DNA of 51,901 bases from a bacterium (GCA_030647655.1 JAUSJH010000021.1:1-51901), one strand, 5' to 3'; shown: positions 14,720 to 21,880, numbered from the stretch's first letter. The notes: generated by a model not told the origin, from the letters alone. Made by a program: numbers and translations.

Positions 14720-16576
14720 GTGGGCTTTCTTGATAAATATCAAGCTCCTCGAACTCCGCCTGACGTTGATAGCGGTGGCAGGCCGAGTGACGAAGGCGCT
14801 GACTCTGAAGATTTTGTTGAACCATTGAGTTTGCGGAGGAGATTGCGAGGCGAGATTCCTCCCGTTTATTCCGACCCCAATACGAGAAGAACTGTATATA
14901 GTGAACTTGAGTTACCGGAATCTACCCTGACGAAGATTAAGAAAAGAGTGAGAAGAGAAGAAGGAGAAGAAGGAGAAGAAGTTGCCGTGGATTTGACCGC
15001 AACCTATACCGAGTATTCAAAGGAGTGGAGAGCTCAACAAGACGCTCTGCGTGACCCTGAGGAGAAGAGAGATTTGCTACCAGCAGCGGAATTGTTCGTT
15101 CCTGACGAACTTAGCGGCAAAACACCTTACGAGATATTTGGAGTTTCTGAGGGAGACGATATTGAAGCGCACAAAGCATATCGCACGCTGATGCGCTCCC
15201 TTCATCCGGACATTGTGAACGCAGAGATTGATAAGGTAATTAAACAGGCACTTGGCGGATCCGACGTTGCGTGGCAGATGCTCAAGGCATATACATCAAA
15301 GTTTGACGATTGGCTGGAAAAGCAACAGGAGACGCTGACCGAAGAACAGCTTGCGGCATTAAGTGAGGACGAGCGGAATAAGTACGTTGCAGAGTTTCGC
15401 AGTTGGGAGGAGAACAAACCTTCCGAAGACAGCATAGTGGCACTGAAGGAGGAACTTAAGCAACGTGCGGGAAAGAAGGCACAAATACTGAATATTGCGT
15501 GGGATAAGATAAAGAAAGGGCTTTCCTACGAGAACATTGTCGGTCTCGCTTCCGTATGGACTACGAGTATTGGTGAATCTAGGTACTTGATGCCGCATCA
15601 GATCATCCGACTTGAGGGTGATGCAGAATTATATCGGGACCTTGACTTCACCGTGACTGACACCGGTGAAGTTGTTCTTGGTAGAGCACACCCTGCATAC
15701 CTCGCGTTTGCGTTTGGATATGACCAACAGTTAGGCATATATGAGCAATACCGGGAATTCTTTCCTCTCAAACACCTGTTTGCTTTTCTGGAACATCGGG
15801 ATGGTCGCAGAGTGAATTCTGCGCTTCTCTCCGACATAGCAGAAGAACACAATTTAACAGCTTTCGATGTAAGAACGCTTCAAGATTTGTTGAGTCAACA
15901 AGCAGAACTATCTCGCATGTGCGAAGAGTTGAGAATAGAGCCGCTGTTTGAAGAGCCTTCTTTGTTTGCTAACAGTGCTGTGAAGATTAGCGATGTGGTG
16001 AGAGTGCTTGTTCACTACGAGAGGTTGAACGATGAAGACAAAAAGCGCTTTATGACAGCGGGGTACACCATTGAGGCACTCGCGACACTTGAGAGTTTTG
16101 TTTCTGTCATGCGCAAAAAGGCGGAAGAGTCCCTTCGAAATTGGAATAACAGTATTATCTATGATGTTGCCAGACAGAGGGTAGAAACGTTTGCGCAAGT
16201 GAAACGAGAAGGCGGAGGAATGTTGTATAAGTCAGACGAAGAGAACGAAGGATTTCTGGCAGGGGAAATCTTACGAGATTTACGCGACGCTCAATCGAAA
16301 CCAGAGCGTTTTACGAGGGCTATTTTGGAGATACTGGACGGACCAACATACACGCTACATGAAAATGACGTAACAGGATACAGAGTGGGTATTGAGTTCG
16401 GGCGAGATGGGTTGCGGCTGTTACTGCCCAAGCAGGAATCTCTCAACCACTACGACTTCTCATCTTTGACCGAAGTCTTTTTCAATCGGAATGATTTAGG
16501 GGTTATGAGAGAAGTGGCCTATGGACGCAGTCTTTCAAAAGGAGGCGCTAAAGCGATCGATAACAAAAGATCGTGA
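14720..16576 (+). CDS. Large J-domain protein, otherwise uncharacterised
   Basis: 618 residues. A J-domain lies at about residues 130-195: TPYEIFGVSEGDDIEAHKAY, then LMRSLHPDIVN with the His-Pro-Asp loop that activates DnaK. No glycine-rich, zinc-finger or substrate-binding domain of classical DnaJ follows; the remaining 420 residues are mostly charged and helical. A short 9-nt tandem repeat near 14955-14982 codes for REEGEEGEE. Base use is more AT-rich than in the neighbours. The start is GTG at 14720, placed 6 bases after TAGAAT (14708-14713). I infer a DnaK co-chaperone with a lineage-specific client or location; nothing else supports a more precise role. Confidence 0.75.
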   Translation: MGFLDKYQAPRTPPDVDSGGRPSDEGADSEDFVEPLSLRRRLRGEIPPVYSDPNTRRTVYSELELPESTLTKIKKRVRREEGEEGEEVAVDLTATYTEYSKEWRAQQDALRDPEEKRDLLPAAELFVPDELSGKTPYEIFGVSEGDDIEAHKAYRTLMRSLHPDIVNAEIDKVIKQALGGSDVAWQMLKAYTSKFDDWLEKQQETLTEEQLAALSEDERNKYVAEFRSWEENKPSEDSIVALKEELKQRAGKKAQILNIAWDKIKKGLSYENIVGLASVWTTSIGESRYLMPHQIIRLEGDAELYRDLDFTVTDTGEVVLGRAHPAYLAFAFGYDQQLGIYEQYREFFPLKHLFAFLEHRDGRRVNSALLSDIAEEHNLTAFDVRTLQDLLSQQAELSRMCEELRIEPLFEEPSLFANSAVKISDVVRVLVHYERLNDEDKKRFMTAGYTIEALATLESFVSVMRKKAEESLRNWNNSIIYDVARQRVETFAQVKREGGGMLYKSDEENEGFLAGEILRDLRDAQSKPERFTRAILEILDGPTYTLHENDVTGYRVGIEFGRDGLRLLLPKQESLNHYDFSSLTEVFFNRNDLGVMREVAYGRSLSKGGAKAIDNKRS

Positions 16577-16605
16577 ATATCAAGTGAGTTGGTAGCTTTA
16601 TCCAC

Positions 16606-16633
16606 TTGACGCTTGGTTTAGAGAGGGTACGCT
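16606..16633 (+). promoter_or_regulatory. Promoter of glpX-fba
   Basis: TTGACG at 16606-16611 and TACGCT at 16628-16633, 16-bp spacer, 9 bases before the glpX ATG. Confidence 0.5.
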
Positions 16634-16642
16634 GATGGCATT

Positions 16643-17602
16643 ATGAAATCGCGAGCGGCCTCTTCCTTCCCCGATCTTGCTCTTGAGTTCGTGCGGGTAA
16701 CGGAAGTGGGTGCCATCGCCGCCGCGAAGTGGATAGGCAAGGGTGATGCACATGCAGCCGACAAGGCGTCGGTGGATGCTATGCGCGAATATTTCAACAA
16801 AATAGATTTCAGGGGTGAGATCGTCATCGGTGAGGGTGCGAAAGATGAGGCGGCGGAGCTCTATATCGGCGAGAAGTTGGGGAGCGGCAACGGTCCGCTT
16901 ATCGAAATCGCGATAGACCCGCTTGAATGCACTGATTCGGTCGCCAATGGGCGACCGAATGCTATCTCCGTTATCGCGACAGGCCCCGAAGGCTCCCTCT
17001 ATCATGCTGCCGATTCATACATGAATAAGCTTGCTGTCGGCCGCGCCGCAGCAGACGTCATAGACCTTGATGCGCCAGTCAAAGACAACGTGAGAAAAGT
17101 CGCACACGCGCTCGGCAAAGACATTGGAGAGATTACCGTGGCGACACTCGATCGTCCGCGCCATGAAAAACTCATACAGGAAATACGGAATGTCGGTGCG
17201 CGCGTACAACTTTTTACCGACGGCGACGTCGCGATGGCAATCGCAACGTGCCTTCGCGATTCTCCCATCGATATTCTCATGGGGATCGGGGGGAGTGCGG
17301 AGGCAGTCATTTCTGCGGCCGCCTTGCGCACTCTAAACGGTGAGATCCTCTGCCGGTGGCAACCGAAAGATGAGAAGCACATCAAACGCCTTAACAGCGC
17401 GGGTATCACCGACTTCTCCAAAATTATGAGGACGGAAGACCTTGCGCATGGAGACAACATCAGCTTCACGGCGACCGGCGTCATCACGGGTCCCTTGGTT
17501 GAAGGTGTCACTTTCATCCCCGAAGCGATAACCACGCACTCGATTGTTATGGCTACAAGCTCCAAAACGGTCAGATTTATCAAAACGAGGCATATGCAAT
17601 AA
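16643..17602 (+). CDS. glpX: Fructose-1,6-bisphosphatase class II (GlpX)
   Basis: 319-residue phosphatase that makes fructose 6-phosphate in gluconeogenesis. The lithium-sensitive phosphatase motifs are IGEGAKDEA at residues 62-70 and DPLECT at 92-97 (most relatives have an E/D-G-T here, so Cys is unusual). The C-terminal GGSAEAVISAAALR and the closing TTHSIVMATSSKTVRFI fit the family. fba begins 7 bases later, so the pair turns triose phosphates into fructose 6-phosphate, feeding sugar-nucleotide and peptidoglycan precursor synthesis. Confidence 0.95.
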   Translation: MKSRAASSFPDLALEFVRVTEVGAIAAAKWIGKGDAHAADKASVDAMREYFNKIDFRGEIVIGEGAKDEAAELYIGEKLGSGNGPLIEIAIDPLECTDSVANGRPNAISVIATGPEGSLYHAADSYMNKLAVGRAAADVIDLDAPVKDNVRKVAHALGKDIGEITVATLDRPRHEKLIQEIRNVGARVQLFTDGDVAMAIATCLRDSPIDILMGIGGSAEAVISAAALRTLNGEILCRWQPKDEKHIKRLNSAGITDFSKIMRTEDLAHGDNISFTATGVITGPLVEGVTFIPEAITTHSIVMATSSKTVRFIKTRHMQ

Positions 17603-17609
17603 TACACAC

Positions 17610-18635
17610 ATGAATACTAATACTCTGCGAGAAGTGGCGAAACAAATGGTGGCACCTGGTAAGGGAATTCTTGCGGCCGATGAAAGCACTGGTACGTGTG
17701 AGAAGCGTTTTGCGAAAATAGATGTTCCGTGCACGGAGGAGAACCGCAAAGCGTACCGTGGAATGCTGTTCGCAACACCAGGGCTCGGCGAATACATTTC
17801 TGGCGTCATTATGTACGACGAGACCATACGCCAAAGCGCACCAGACGGAACATCTTTCGTGCAAATACTCCAGAATGCCGGCATTTTGCCGGGTATCAAA
17901 GTCGATCAGGGAACCACGGCGATGGAAGGTTCGCCGAATGAGAAAGTTACGAAAGGATTGGAAGGTCTGCCGGAGCGCTTGAAGGAATATGCCACTCTCG
18001 GCGCGAAATTTGCCAAATGGCGGGCGGTTATTACCATAGACGCTGTTCTGCCTACCGATGCAAATATTCGTCAAAATGCGAAAGACCTCGCCGCGTACGC
18101 AAAAGCCTGTCAGGAAGCCGGCATAGTACCGATTGTCGAACCCGAGGTCCTCATGGATGGAACTCACTCGATGGAACGTTGTAGGGAGGTGAGCGAGCGC
18201 GCCCTTACGGCCCTATTTGAGGAGCTCAAGAATGCCAGCGTTTTGATAGAAGGTATTATCTTGAAGACCAACATGGTAATTCCCGCGAAGGAGAGTGGAG
18301 AGAAAAAGTCGGCGAGCGAGATCGCCGAAGCGACCGTCGCGCTCTTTAGAAAGATCTTGCCTGACAATTTGCCTGGGCAGGCATTCCTGTCAGGTGGGCA
18401 AAGCGAAGTGGAGGCGACAGAGAATCTCAACGCGATCAACAAGCGCGGGCCCCACCCGTGGAAGCTCTCATTTTCCTACGGTCGGGCCCTTCAGGACTCG
18501 GCTCTTAAAAAGTGGAAAGGCTCCAAGGAGAACGCGCCTGCCGCACAGAAAATCCTTCTCCATCGCGCGAAAATGAACTCACTCGCAACACTTGGCAAGT
18601 ACTCGAGCGAGATGGAAAACCGGAGCACGTCTTGA
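17610..18635 (+). CDS. Fructose-bisphosphate aldolase class I
   Basis: 341 residues of the eukaryote-like class I aldolase family, which needs no metal. KGILAADESTGTCEKRF near 18-34 is the family signature at the N-terminus. The Schiff-base lysine is Lys219 in IILKTNMV, and the second catalytic lysine region is AKFAKWRAVI near 137-146. FLSGGQSEVEATENLNAIN binds the substrate phosphate. The longer open frame upstream runs into glpX, so I start at 17610. With glpX it forms a two-gene gluconeogenic unit. Confidence 0.95.
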   Translation: MNTNTLREVAKQMVAPGKGILAADESTGTCEKRFAKIDVPCTEENRKAYRGMLFATPGLGEYISGVIMYDETIRQSAPDGTSFVQILQNAGILPGIKVDQGTTAMEGSPNEKVTKGLEGLPERLKEYATLGAKFAKWRAVITIDAVLPTDANIRQNAKDLAAYAKACQEAGIVPIVEPEVLMDGTHSMERCREVSERALTALFEELKNASVLIEGIILKTNMVIPAKESGEKKSASEIAEATVALFRKILPDNLPGQAFLSGGQSEVEATENLNAINKRGPHPWKLSFSYGRALQDSALKKWKGSKENAPAAQKILLHRAKMNSLATLGKYSSEMENRSTS

Positions 18636-18674
18636 ATTTACACGGGGCGGGCGATAGTATACCCTGTCTCAAAC

Positions 18675-18745
18675 GGGCTTATAGTAAAGTGGCATTACGC
18701 GGCATTCGCATTGCCGAGTCCCGGGTTCGATTCCCGGTAAGTCCA
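18675..18745 (+). tRNA. tRNA-Ala (anticodon CGC)
   Basis: Cloverleaf: acceptor GGGCTTA with TAAGTCC, anticodon stem CGGCA/TGCCG with loop TTCGCAT (anticodon CGC), T arm CCGGG-TTCGATT-CCCGG. CCA is not encoded. Directly followed by a hairpin element that also occurs near the other tRNA-Ala. Confidence 0.9.
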
Positions 18746-18748
18746 AAA

Positions 18749-18812
18749 AAACAAGAAGCGTAGCGACTATGTTTTTCTCGATGCAGCAGTACTCTGCGGC
18801 GCCAAAAATTAG
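18749..18812 (+). repeat. tRNA-tail hairpin element, copy T1
   Basis: Stem AAACA/TGTTT around loop AGAAGCGTAGCGACTA, then GATGC, a small hairpin GCAG/CTGC and GGCGCCAAAAATTAG. It aligns over its whole length with 21786-21850: the loop is nearly the same, while the stem changes with pairing kept (AAATA/TATTT there). It lies right behind a tRNA and ends at the tspO stop codon. Confidence 0.65.
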
Positions 18813-19291
18813 TTTAACCACCAAATACCGAGCGAGAGATAGGCGGCGAAGAATATCCATGCTAGATAGGGGAGCATGAGATGCGCGGCGCGACGATCAA
18901 TTCCCCACGCGCTTGCGATGAGTGAGAGCACGGTGAATCCGAGGAACAGCACATCCACAAATGCAACAAGCGCCGAGTGGAGCCCGAAGAAAAACACCGT
19001 CCATGCCGCGTTAAGAAGCAGTTGCAAAAAATAAAAACGCACCCATGCGCGCGTTTGCTCCGATTGCTGCTTCTTCGTCCAAACGATCGCGAGCGCAAGC
19101 GCCATAAGAAAATAGAGAACGAGCGAGACGATGATGACCACCAAATCAGTGGGCGTGAGCGGCGGCTTCGCGAGTCCTGCATACCAACTCGAGACCCGCG
19201 TATCAACAAATAAATATCCGACCAGTCCCGCCCCCAAAGTGGCGAGGAACGCCATCCCTACCCGAATGAACGGGTCCATGATCTTCAGCAT
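18809..19291 (-). CDS. TspO/MBR family membrane protein
   Basis: 160 residues with five membrane helices, the fold of the translocator protein that binds porphyrins and cholesterol and may take part in porphyrin oxidation or stress signalling. The conserved loop WYAGLAKPPLTP is at about residues 36-47, and the Trp/Asn-rich LLLNAAWTVFFFGLHSALVA and PYLAWIFFAAYLSLGIWWLN are typical. An ATG at 19279 (MDPF) lies 7 bases after TATGCT and may be the real, leaderless start; I give the longer form. No porphyrin genes are nearby. Confidence 0.9.
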   Translation of the reverse strand: MLKIMDPFIRVGMAFLATLGAGLVGYLFVDTRVSSWYAGLAKPPLTPTDLVVIIVSLVLYFLMALALAIVWTKKQQSEQTRAWVRFYFLQLLLNAAWTVFFFGLHSALVAFVDVLFLGFTVLSLIASAWGIDRRAAHLMLPYLAWIFFAAYLSLGIWWLN

Positions 19292-19335
19292 ATGCCCGCA
19301 CCATTGGGTTGTCCACAGGAGGAAGAATCCTTTAT

Positions 19336-19404
19336 CGGGCCGCCGAGAATCGAACTCGGGCTACAAGACCCCCAGCCTTGCGTACTGCCACTATACGACG
19401 GCCC
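19336..19404 (-). tRNA. tRNA-Pro (anticodon GGG)
   Basis: On the minus strand: acceptor GGGCCGT with GCGGCCC (one G-U), anticodon stem CAAGG/TCTTG with loop CTGGGGG (anticodon GGG), T arm CCGAG-TTCGATT-CTCGG. CCA is not encoded. Confidence 0.85.
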
Positions 19405-19440
19405 GTCTGTTTTGAAGTTCTCTATCGGGCCGCCGGGAAT

Positions 19441-19462
19441 CCCTGCCTGCCGGCAGGCAGGG
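19441..19462. repeat. 22-bp perfect palindrome in the T loop of the split tRNA
   Basis: CCCTGCCTGCC followed by GGCAGGCAGGG. The same core, CCTGCCTGC/GCAGGCAGG, is found in frame inside atpC at 47261-47282. Confidence 0.8.
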
Positions 19463-19525
19463 AACCCGGTCTCTACCCGCTTCGCGGCCGCAGGATGCTA
19501 CGCACATCCGGAGAAGCTCTTTTTT

Positions 19526-19594
19526 CGGGGTGCCGGGAATCGAACCCGGTCTACACGCACCCGAAGCGTGCGTACTACCGGTATACTACACCCC
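19526..19594 (-). tRNA. tRNA-Pro (anticodon CGG)
   Basis: On the minus strand: acceptor GGGGTGT with GCACCCC, anticodon stem CACGC/GCGTG with loop TTCGGGT (anticodon CGG), T arm CCGGG-TTCGATT-CCCGG. CCA is not encoded. It is nested inside a broken tRNA copy and flanked by a 21-bp inverted repeat. Confidence 0.88.
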
Positions 19595-19761
19595 GAAAAA
19601 AGAGCTTCTCCCCAAAGCGCATGCCGTAAGGTACCGGTATACTACGGCCCGATAGAGAACTTCACCTTGTGGTCACAACTCTCGCTCGCTTCCGCTCGCT
19701 CGGTCGCGACCCCGCCTCACGGTCGCTCGCGTCCTCTACGCTCGCGACATCGTTCCGGCTT

Positions 19762-19810
19762 GCACAGCCGCACTCAATTTGCCGAAGGGCAAATCTCGTG
19801 TCGGCTGTGC
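19762..19810. repeat. Hairpin at the 3' end of tRNA-Val
   Basis: GCACAGCCG at 19762-19770 pairs with CGGCTGTGC at 19802-19810, with an inner stem TTTGCC/GGGCAAA. The right arm overlaps the tRNA-Val acceptor end. It could help end or process the tRNA transcript; no T-run follows on the minus strand. Confidence 0.55.
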
Positions 19811-19881
19811 ACCCTTCAGGATTCGAACCTGAGGCCTTTCGAATGTGAATCGAATGCTCTAACCAACTGAGCTAAGGGTGC
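19808..19881 (-). tRNA. tRNA-Val (anticodon CAC)
   Basis: On the minus strand: acceptor GCACCCT with AGGGTGC, D arm with AGCTCAGTTGGTTAGAGC, anticodon stem TTCGA/TCGAA with loop TTCACAT (anticodon CAC), T arm CAGG-TTCGAAT-CCTG. CCA is not encoded. Confidence 0.93.
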
Positions 19882-19930
19882 GTGGTTGAGATTATCCACT
19901 AAAACTGATGCGTTCTCAAGCGTCCTCTGG

Positions 19931-19936
19931 TATACT
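19931..19936 (+). promoter_or_regulatory. -10 box of prs
   Basis: TATACT ending 10 bases before the prs ATG at 19947; no clear -35. Confidence 0.6.
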
Positions 19937-19946
19937 CTGGTTCAAC

Positions 19947-20903
19947 ATGGAGTACAAGATCTTCAGCTTGGGTGGAAACGACGGACTTGCCAAGAAGATA
20001 TCAGCGCGTCTCGGCATGCCTCTCGGCGAGATAAAGTGCCGCTCTTTTAGCGATGGTGAACAGCAGGTGCAATTTTTGGAGAACCTGCGCGGCAAGAATG
20101 TCTTCCTCATACAGCCGACGAACCCTCCGGCGGAAAATTGGGTACGGCTCATGCTCGCGATAGACGCCGCGCACGGCGCTTCTGCGCGTGAGATAACCGC
20201 AGTCGTACCGTATTTCGGATATTCGCGGCAGGATAGGAAGTCGAAGTCGCGCGAGCCCATCTCGGCTCGCGTTTTCGCGACGACACTCGAGACCGTCGGC
20301 GCGACGCGCTTTCTCACGATGGACCTTCACAACGACGCTATCGGAGGATTCTTCCGCCACACCATCGTCGACAATCTCTACGCGCGTCATGTGTTCGTTC
20401 CGCACTTCAAGGAGCTTTTCAGAAGCGCGCTCGCGGCGGACAAACTCGTCGTTGTCTCACCTGACGCTGGCGGTGTAGTCCGTGCGCAATCATACGGCAA
20501 GCGGCTGATGAAAGACGGCGAGCTCGCGATAATCCACAAAGAGCGGGACATGCCCAATAAGATCGCACGTATGAAATTAATCGGAGACGTGAAGGGGAAG
20601 GTCGCACTCATTGTAGACGATATGGCGGATACCTGCGGCACACTCGCCCGTGCGGCCGGCCTTTTGGCAGAAAGTGGAGCTCGTGAAGTCTATGCGACAG
20701 CAACACACGGCCTGCTCTCGGGAGATGCGCTCAAAACGCTCGAAGATTCGCCTATCAAGAAACTTTTTATTACTGATACCATCTCCGCCGACCGCCCGCT
20801 CAGCGAAAAGATAGAGGTCGTGTCGGTGGGCGACATATTCGGCGACGCGATACAACGTATCGAGTCGGGGGAGTCGCTTAGCGCTTTGTTTGAGACCGAA
20901 TAG
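19947..20903 (+). CDS. prs: Ribose-phosphate pyrophosphokinase
   Basis: 318-residue enzyme that makes PRPP from ribose 5-phosphate and ATP for nucleotide salvage. The PRPP-binding loop VDDMADTCGT is at residues 223-232. The ATP-binding VPYFGYSRQDRKSKSREPIS near 90-110 contains the flexible loop, and MDLHNDAIGGFF is the usual MDLHxxQIQGFF with changes. The frame extends 13 codons upstream, but the promoter box and the MEYKIFSLGG start favour 19947. Its PRPP would feed salvage and guaA-linked purine steps; no purine operon is present. Confidence 0.95.
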   Translation: MEYKIFSLGGNDGLAKKISARLGMPLGEIKCRSFSDGEQQVQFLENLRGKNVFLIQPTNPPAENWVRLMLAIDAAHGASAREITAVVPYFGYSRQDRKSKSREPISARVFATTLETVGATRFLTMDLHNDAIGGFFRHTIVDNLYARHVFVPHFKELFRSALAADKLVVVSPDAGGVVRAQSYGKRLMKDGELAIIHKERDMPNKIARMKLIGDVKGKVALIVDDMADTCGTLARAAGLLAESGAREVYATATHGLLSGDALKTLEDSPIKKLFITDTISADRPLSEKIEVVSVGDIFGDAIQRIESGESLSALFETE

Positions 20904-20929
20904 GGGGAGGAGTGATGAGATGACCTCGA

Positions 20930-21001
20930 GCTCTCGTCGTTCAATGGATAGGATGGCTCCCTCCGAAGGAGCTGATGCAGGTTCGATTCCTGCCGAGAGC
21001 A
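20930..21001 (+). tRNA. tRNA-Arg (anticodon CCG)
   Basis: Acceptor GCTCTCG with CGAGAGC, anticodon stem GCTCC/GGAGC with loop CTCCGAA (anticodon CCG), T arm GCAGG-TTCGATT-CCTGC. It follows prs by 26 bases on the same strand. CCA is not encoded. Confidence 0.92.
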
Positions 21002-21049
21002 ATTGTAAAGTGAGCGGCAGCACTTCGTCTGATATGCTAGAGTGAACAT

Positions 21050-21529
21050 ATGGAGGGCACAAAAACTTCGACACTTATTCTGATTGCGCTTGGCCTTGCG
21101 GCCGTAGTAGCTTTTCTTTTGTATATCTCGTCGCTCGGCGCCGAGAAAAGAATGGCGTCAGTCAGCAATTTCGAAGAATGTGCCGCGGCGGGGAACCCGA
21201 TTATGGAGTCCTATCCCGAACAGTGTCGCGCGCCCGATGGTCGGACATTTGTGCGCGATATTTCAAACGATGCAAGCAACGGAAGGACGGGAGATCAGGT
21301 AGTATCCAATGGTTGTGCGGTCGCGGGCTGCAGTAGTCAATTGTGCGTATCTGCGGAAGAAGCATCGGGGATCGTAACGACCTGTGAATATCGCGCCGAG
21401 TATGCATGTTATCGAGAGGCCTCCTGCGAACCACAGGCGGACGGGAAGTGTGGTTGGACGCAAACGTCGGGATTGCAGAGCTGCCTTGCGAATCCTCCCG
21501 CAATTGATACAAGCGTTCAGGTCTACTAA
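21050..21529 (+). CDS. Membrane-anchored exported protein with eight-cysteine cluster
   Basis: 159 residues. An N-terminal helix (LILIALGLAAVVAFLLYISSL, residues 8-28) anchors the protein with the rest outside. Residues 40-70 (FEECAAAGNP, then ESYPEQCRAPDGRTF) form a small two-Cys motif seen in many short CPR exported proteins. Residues 88-150 hold a eight-cysteine type domain with CAVAGCSSQLC, TCEYRAEYACY, CEPQADGKCGW and SCL, resembling the eight-cysteine-cluster domain whose function is not known to me. All cysteines would be outside, which implies disulfide formation. TATGCT at 21033-21038 serves as -10. Confidence 0.75.
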   Translation: MEGTKTSTLILIALGLAAVVAFLLYISSLGAEKRMASVSNFEECAAAGNPIMESYPEQCRAPDGRTFVRDISNDASNGRTGDQVVSNGCAVAGCSSQLCVSAEEASGIVTTCEYRAEYACYREASCEPQADGKCGWTQTSGLQSCLANPPAIDTSVQVY

Positions 21530-21570
21530 TCGCGAGGATTTTTGGTAGGATAGCTGCGAAGCGAAATAGA

Positions 21571-21641
21571 GGGCCTATAGTTCAGCGGTAGAACGCGTCC
21601 ATGGCATGGACGAGGTCGGGGTCCGACTCCCCGTAGGTCCA
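21571..21641 (+). tRNA. tRNA-Ala (anticodon GGC)
   Basis: Acceptor GGGCCTA with TAGGTCC, D arm TTCAGCGGTAGAA, anticodon stem CGTCC/GGACG with loop ATGGCAT (anticodon GGC), T arm CGGGG-TCCGACT-CCCCG. The T loop has C where position 55 is nearly always T. CCA is not encoded. The last 18 bases recur 141 bp downstream at 21765-21782. Confidence 0.9.
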
Positions 21642-21654
21642 ATAGGTCAGAAAA

Positions 21655-21680
21655 TGCCGGATTAATTTCCGGCTTTTTCT
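21655..21680 (+). terminator. Terminator-like hairpin after tRNA-Ala(GGC)
   Basis: GCCGGA at 21656-21661 with TCCGGC at 21668-21673, followed by TTTTT. Confidence 0.75.
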
Positions 21681-21695
21681 GTACCTTACCATGCA

Positions 21696-21773
21696 GGGGA
21701 GTCGGACCGCGGGCCGCAGGCGTCGACGAGACGCTGAAGGTTTCGAGCACAGCAGTGCGAGAGGCGACTCCCC
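21696..21773 (+). ncRNA. 78-nt structured element behind tRNA-Ala, copy E1
   Basis: Outer stem GGGGAGTCG (21696-21704) with CGACTCCCC (21765-21773); stem P2 at 21719-21724 with 21730-21735 and loop GACGA; stem P3 GCAC/GTGC at 21747-21750 and 21755-21758; a possible 4-bp pairing of GACC (21704-21708 region) with GGTT (21739-21742). The parts outside stems (ACCGCGGGCCGCA, GAAGGTTTCGA, GAGAGG) are the same as in the 78-nt copy at 32398-32475, while stem bases differ in pairs. The outer arm is an inverted copy of the adjacent tRNA T arm. Strand of any transcript is assumed. Confidence 0.6.
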
Positions 21774-21782
21774 GTAGGTCCA
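21765..21782 (+). repeat. Copy of the tRNA-Ala(GGC) 3' end
   Basis: 18 bases, CGACTCCCCGTAGGTCCA, identical to 21624-21641, displaced by exactly 141 bp. This is what an attachment-site duplication looks like, or a maturation signal. Confidence 0.85.
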
Positions 21783-21785
21783 CAG

Positions 21786-21880
21786 AAATAAGGAGCGAAG
21801 CGACTATATTTCGTAGGATGCCGTGCGGAGACACGACGCCACAAAATTAGTATGCCGTGCGAATACGCGGCGCTACAGAA
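21786..21880 (+). repeat. tRNA-tail hairpin element, copies T2 and T3
   Basis: T2 (21786-21850): stem AAATA/TATTT around AGGAGCGAAGCGACTA, then GGATGC, hairpin CGTG/CACG, ACGCCACAAAATTAG. It aligns end to end with T1 at 18749-18812. T3 (21851-21880) repeats only the second part: TATGC, hairpin CGTG/CGCG, GCGCTACAGAAT. Together with E1 these fill most of the 445 bases between the eight-cysteine gene and the FAD oxidase. Confidence 0.6.

Larger units (their letters stand above)
19430..19650 (-). pseudogene. Split tRNA-Pro-like gene interrupted by a palindrome and by an intact tRNA
   Basis: Read on the minus strand, a 5' half (GGGCCGTAGTATACCGGTAC, 19650 downwards) is separated from a 3' half ending GATTCCCGGCGGCCC (down to 19431). 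The acceptor ends still match. Between the halves lies the intact tRNA-Pro(CGG), and the T loop of the 3' half is itself split between GGTTC and GATTC by a 20-22 bp perfect palindrome (19441-19462). The anticodon arm is not recognisable, so this copy should be dead. Confidence 0.6.
19414..19663. repeat. Nested inverted repeats around tRNA-Pro(CGG)
   Basis: Outer perfect 18-bp inverted repeat: 19414-19431 with 19646-19663. Inner perfect 21-bp inverted repeat: 19510-19530 with 19591-19611, which includes the first bases of the tRNA acceptor on both sides. The outer pair borders the two halves of a broken tRNA copy, and the intact tRNA-Pro(CGG) sits in the centre. Confidence 0.8.

Noticed and set aside
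19671-19760. Direct repeat array or CRISPR in the CTCGCTCG-rich stretch
   Set aside because: Only low-complexity CTCGC/GCTCG runs, no regular repeat-spacer pattern.
19292-19870. 192-codon open frame on the + strand through the tRNA cluster
   Set aside because: Translation of antisense tRNA genes (typical G-N-R-T-R and S-N-L-R-P strings), a known source of false proteins.
21696-21773. Hammerhead or twister ribozyme reading of element E1
   Set aside because: The required core sequences are not present on either strand.
21526-21834. 102-codon open frame on the minus strand over tRNA-Ala and element E1
   Set aside because: Same artefact; it reads through a tRNA and the structured element.
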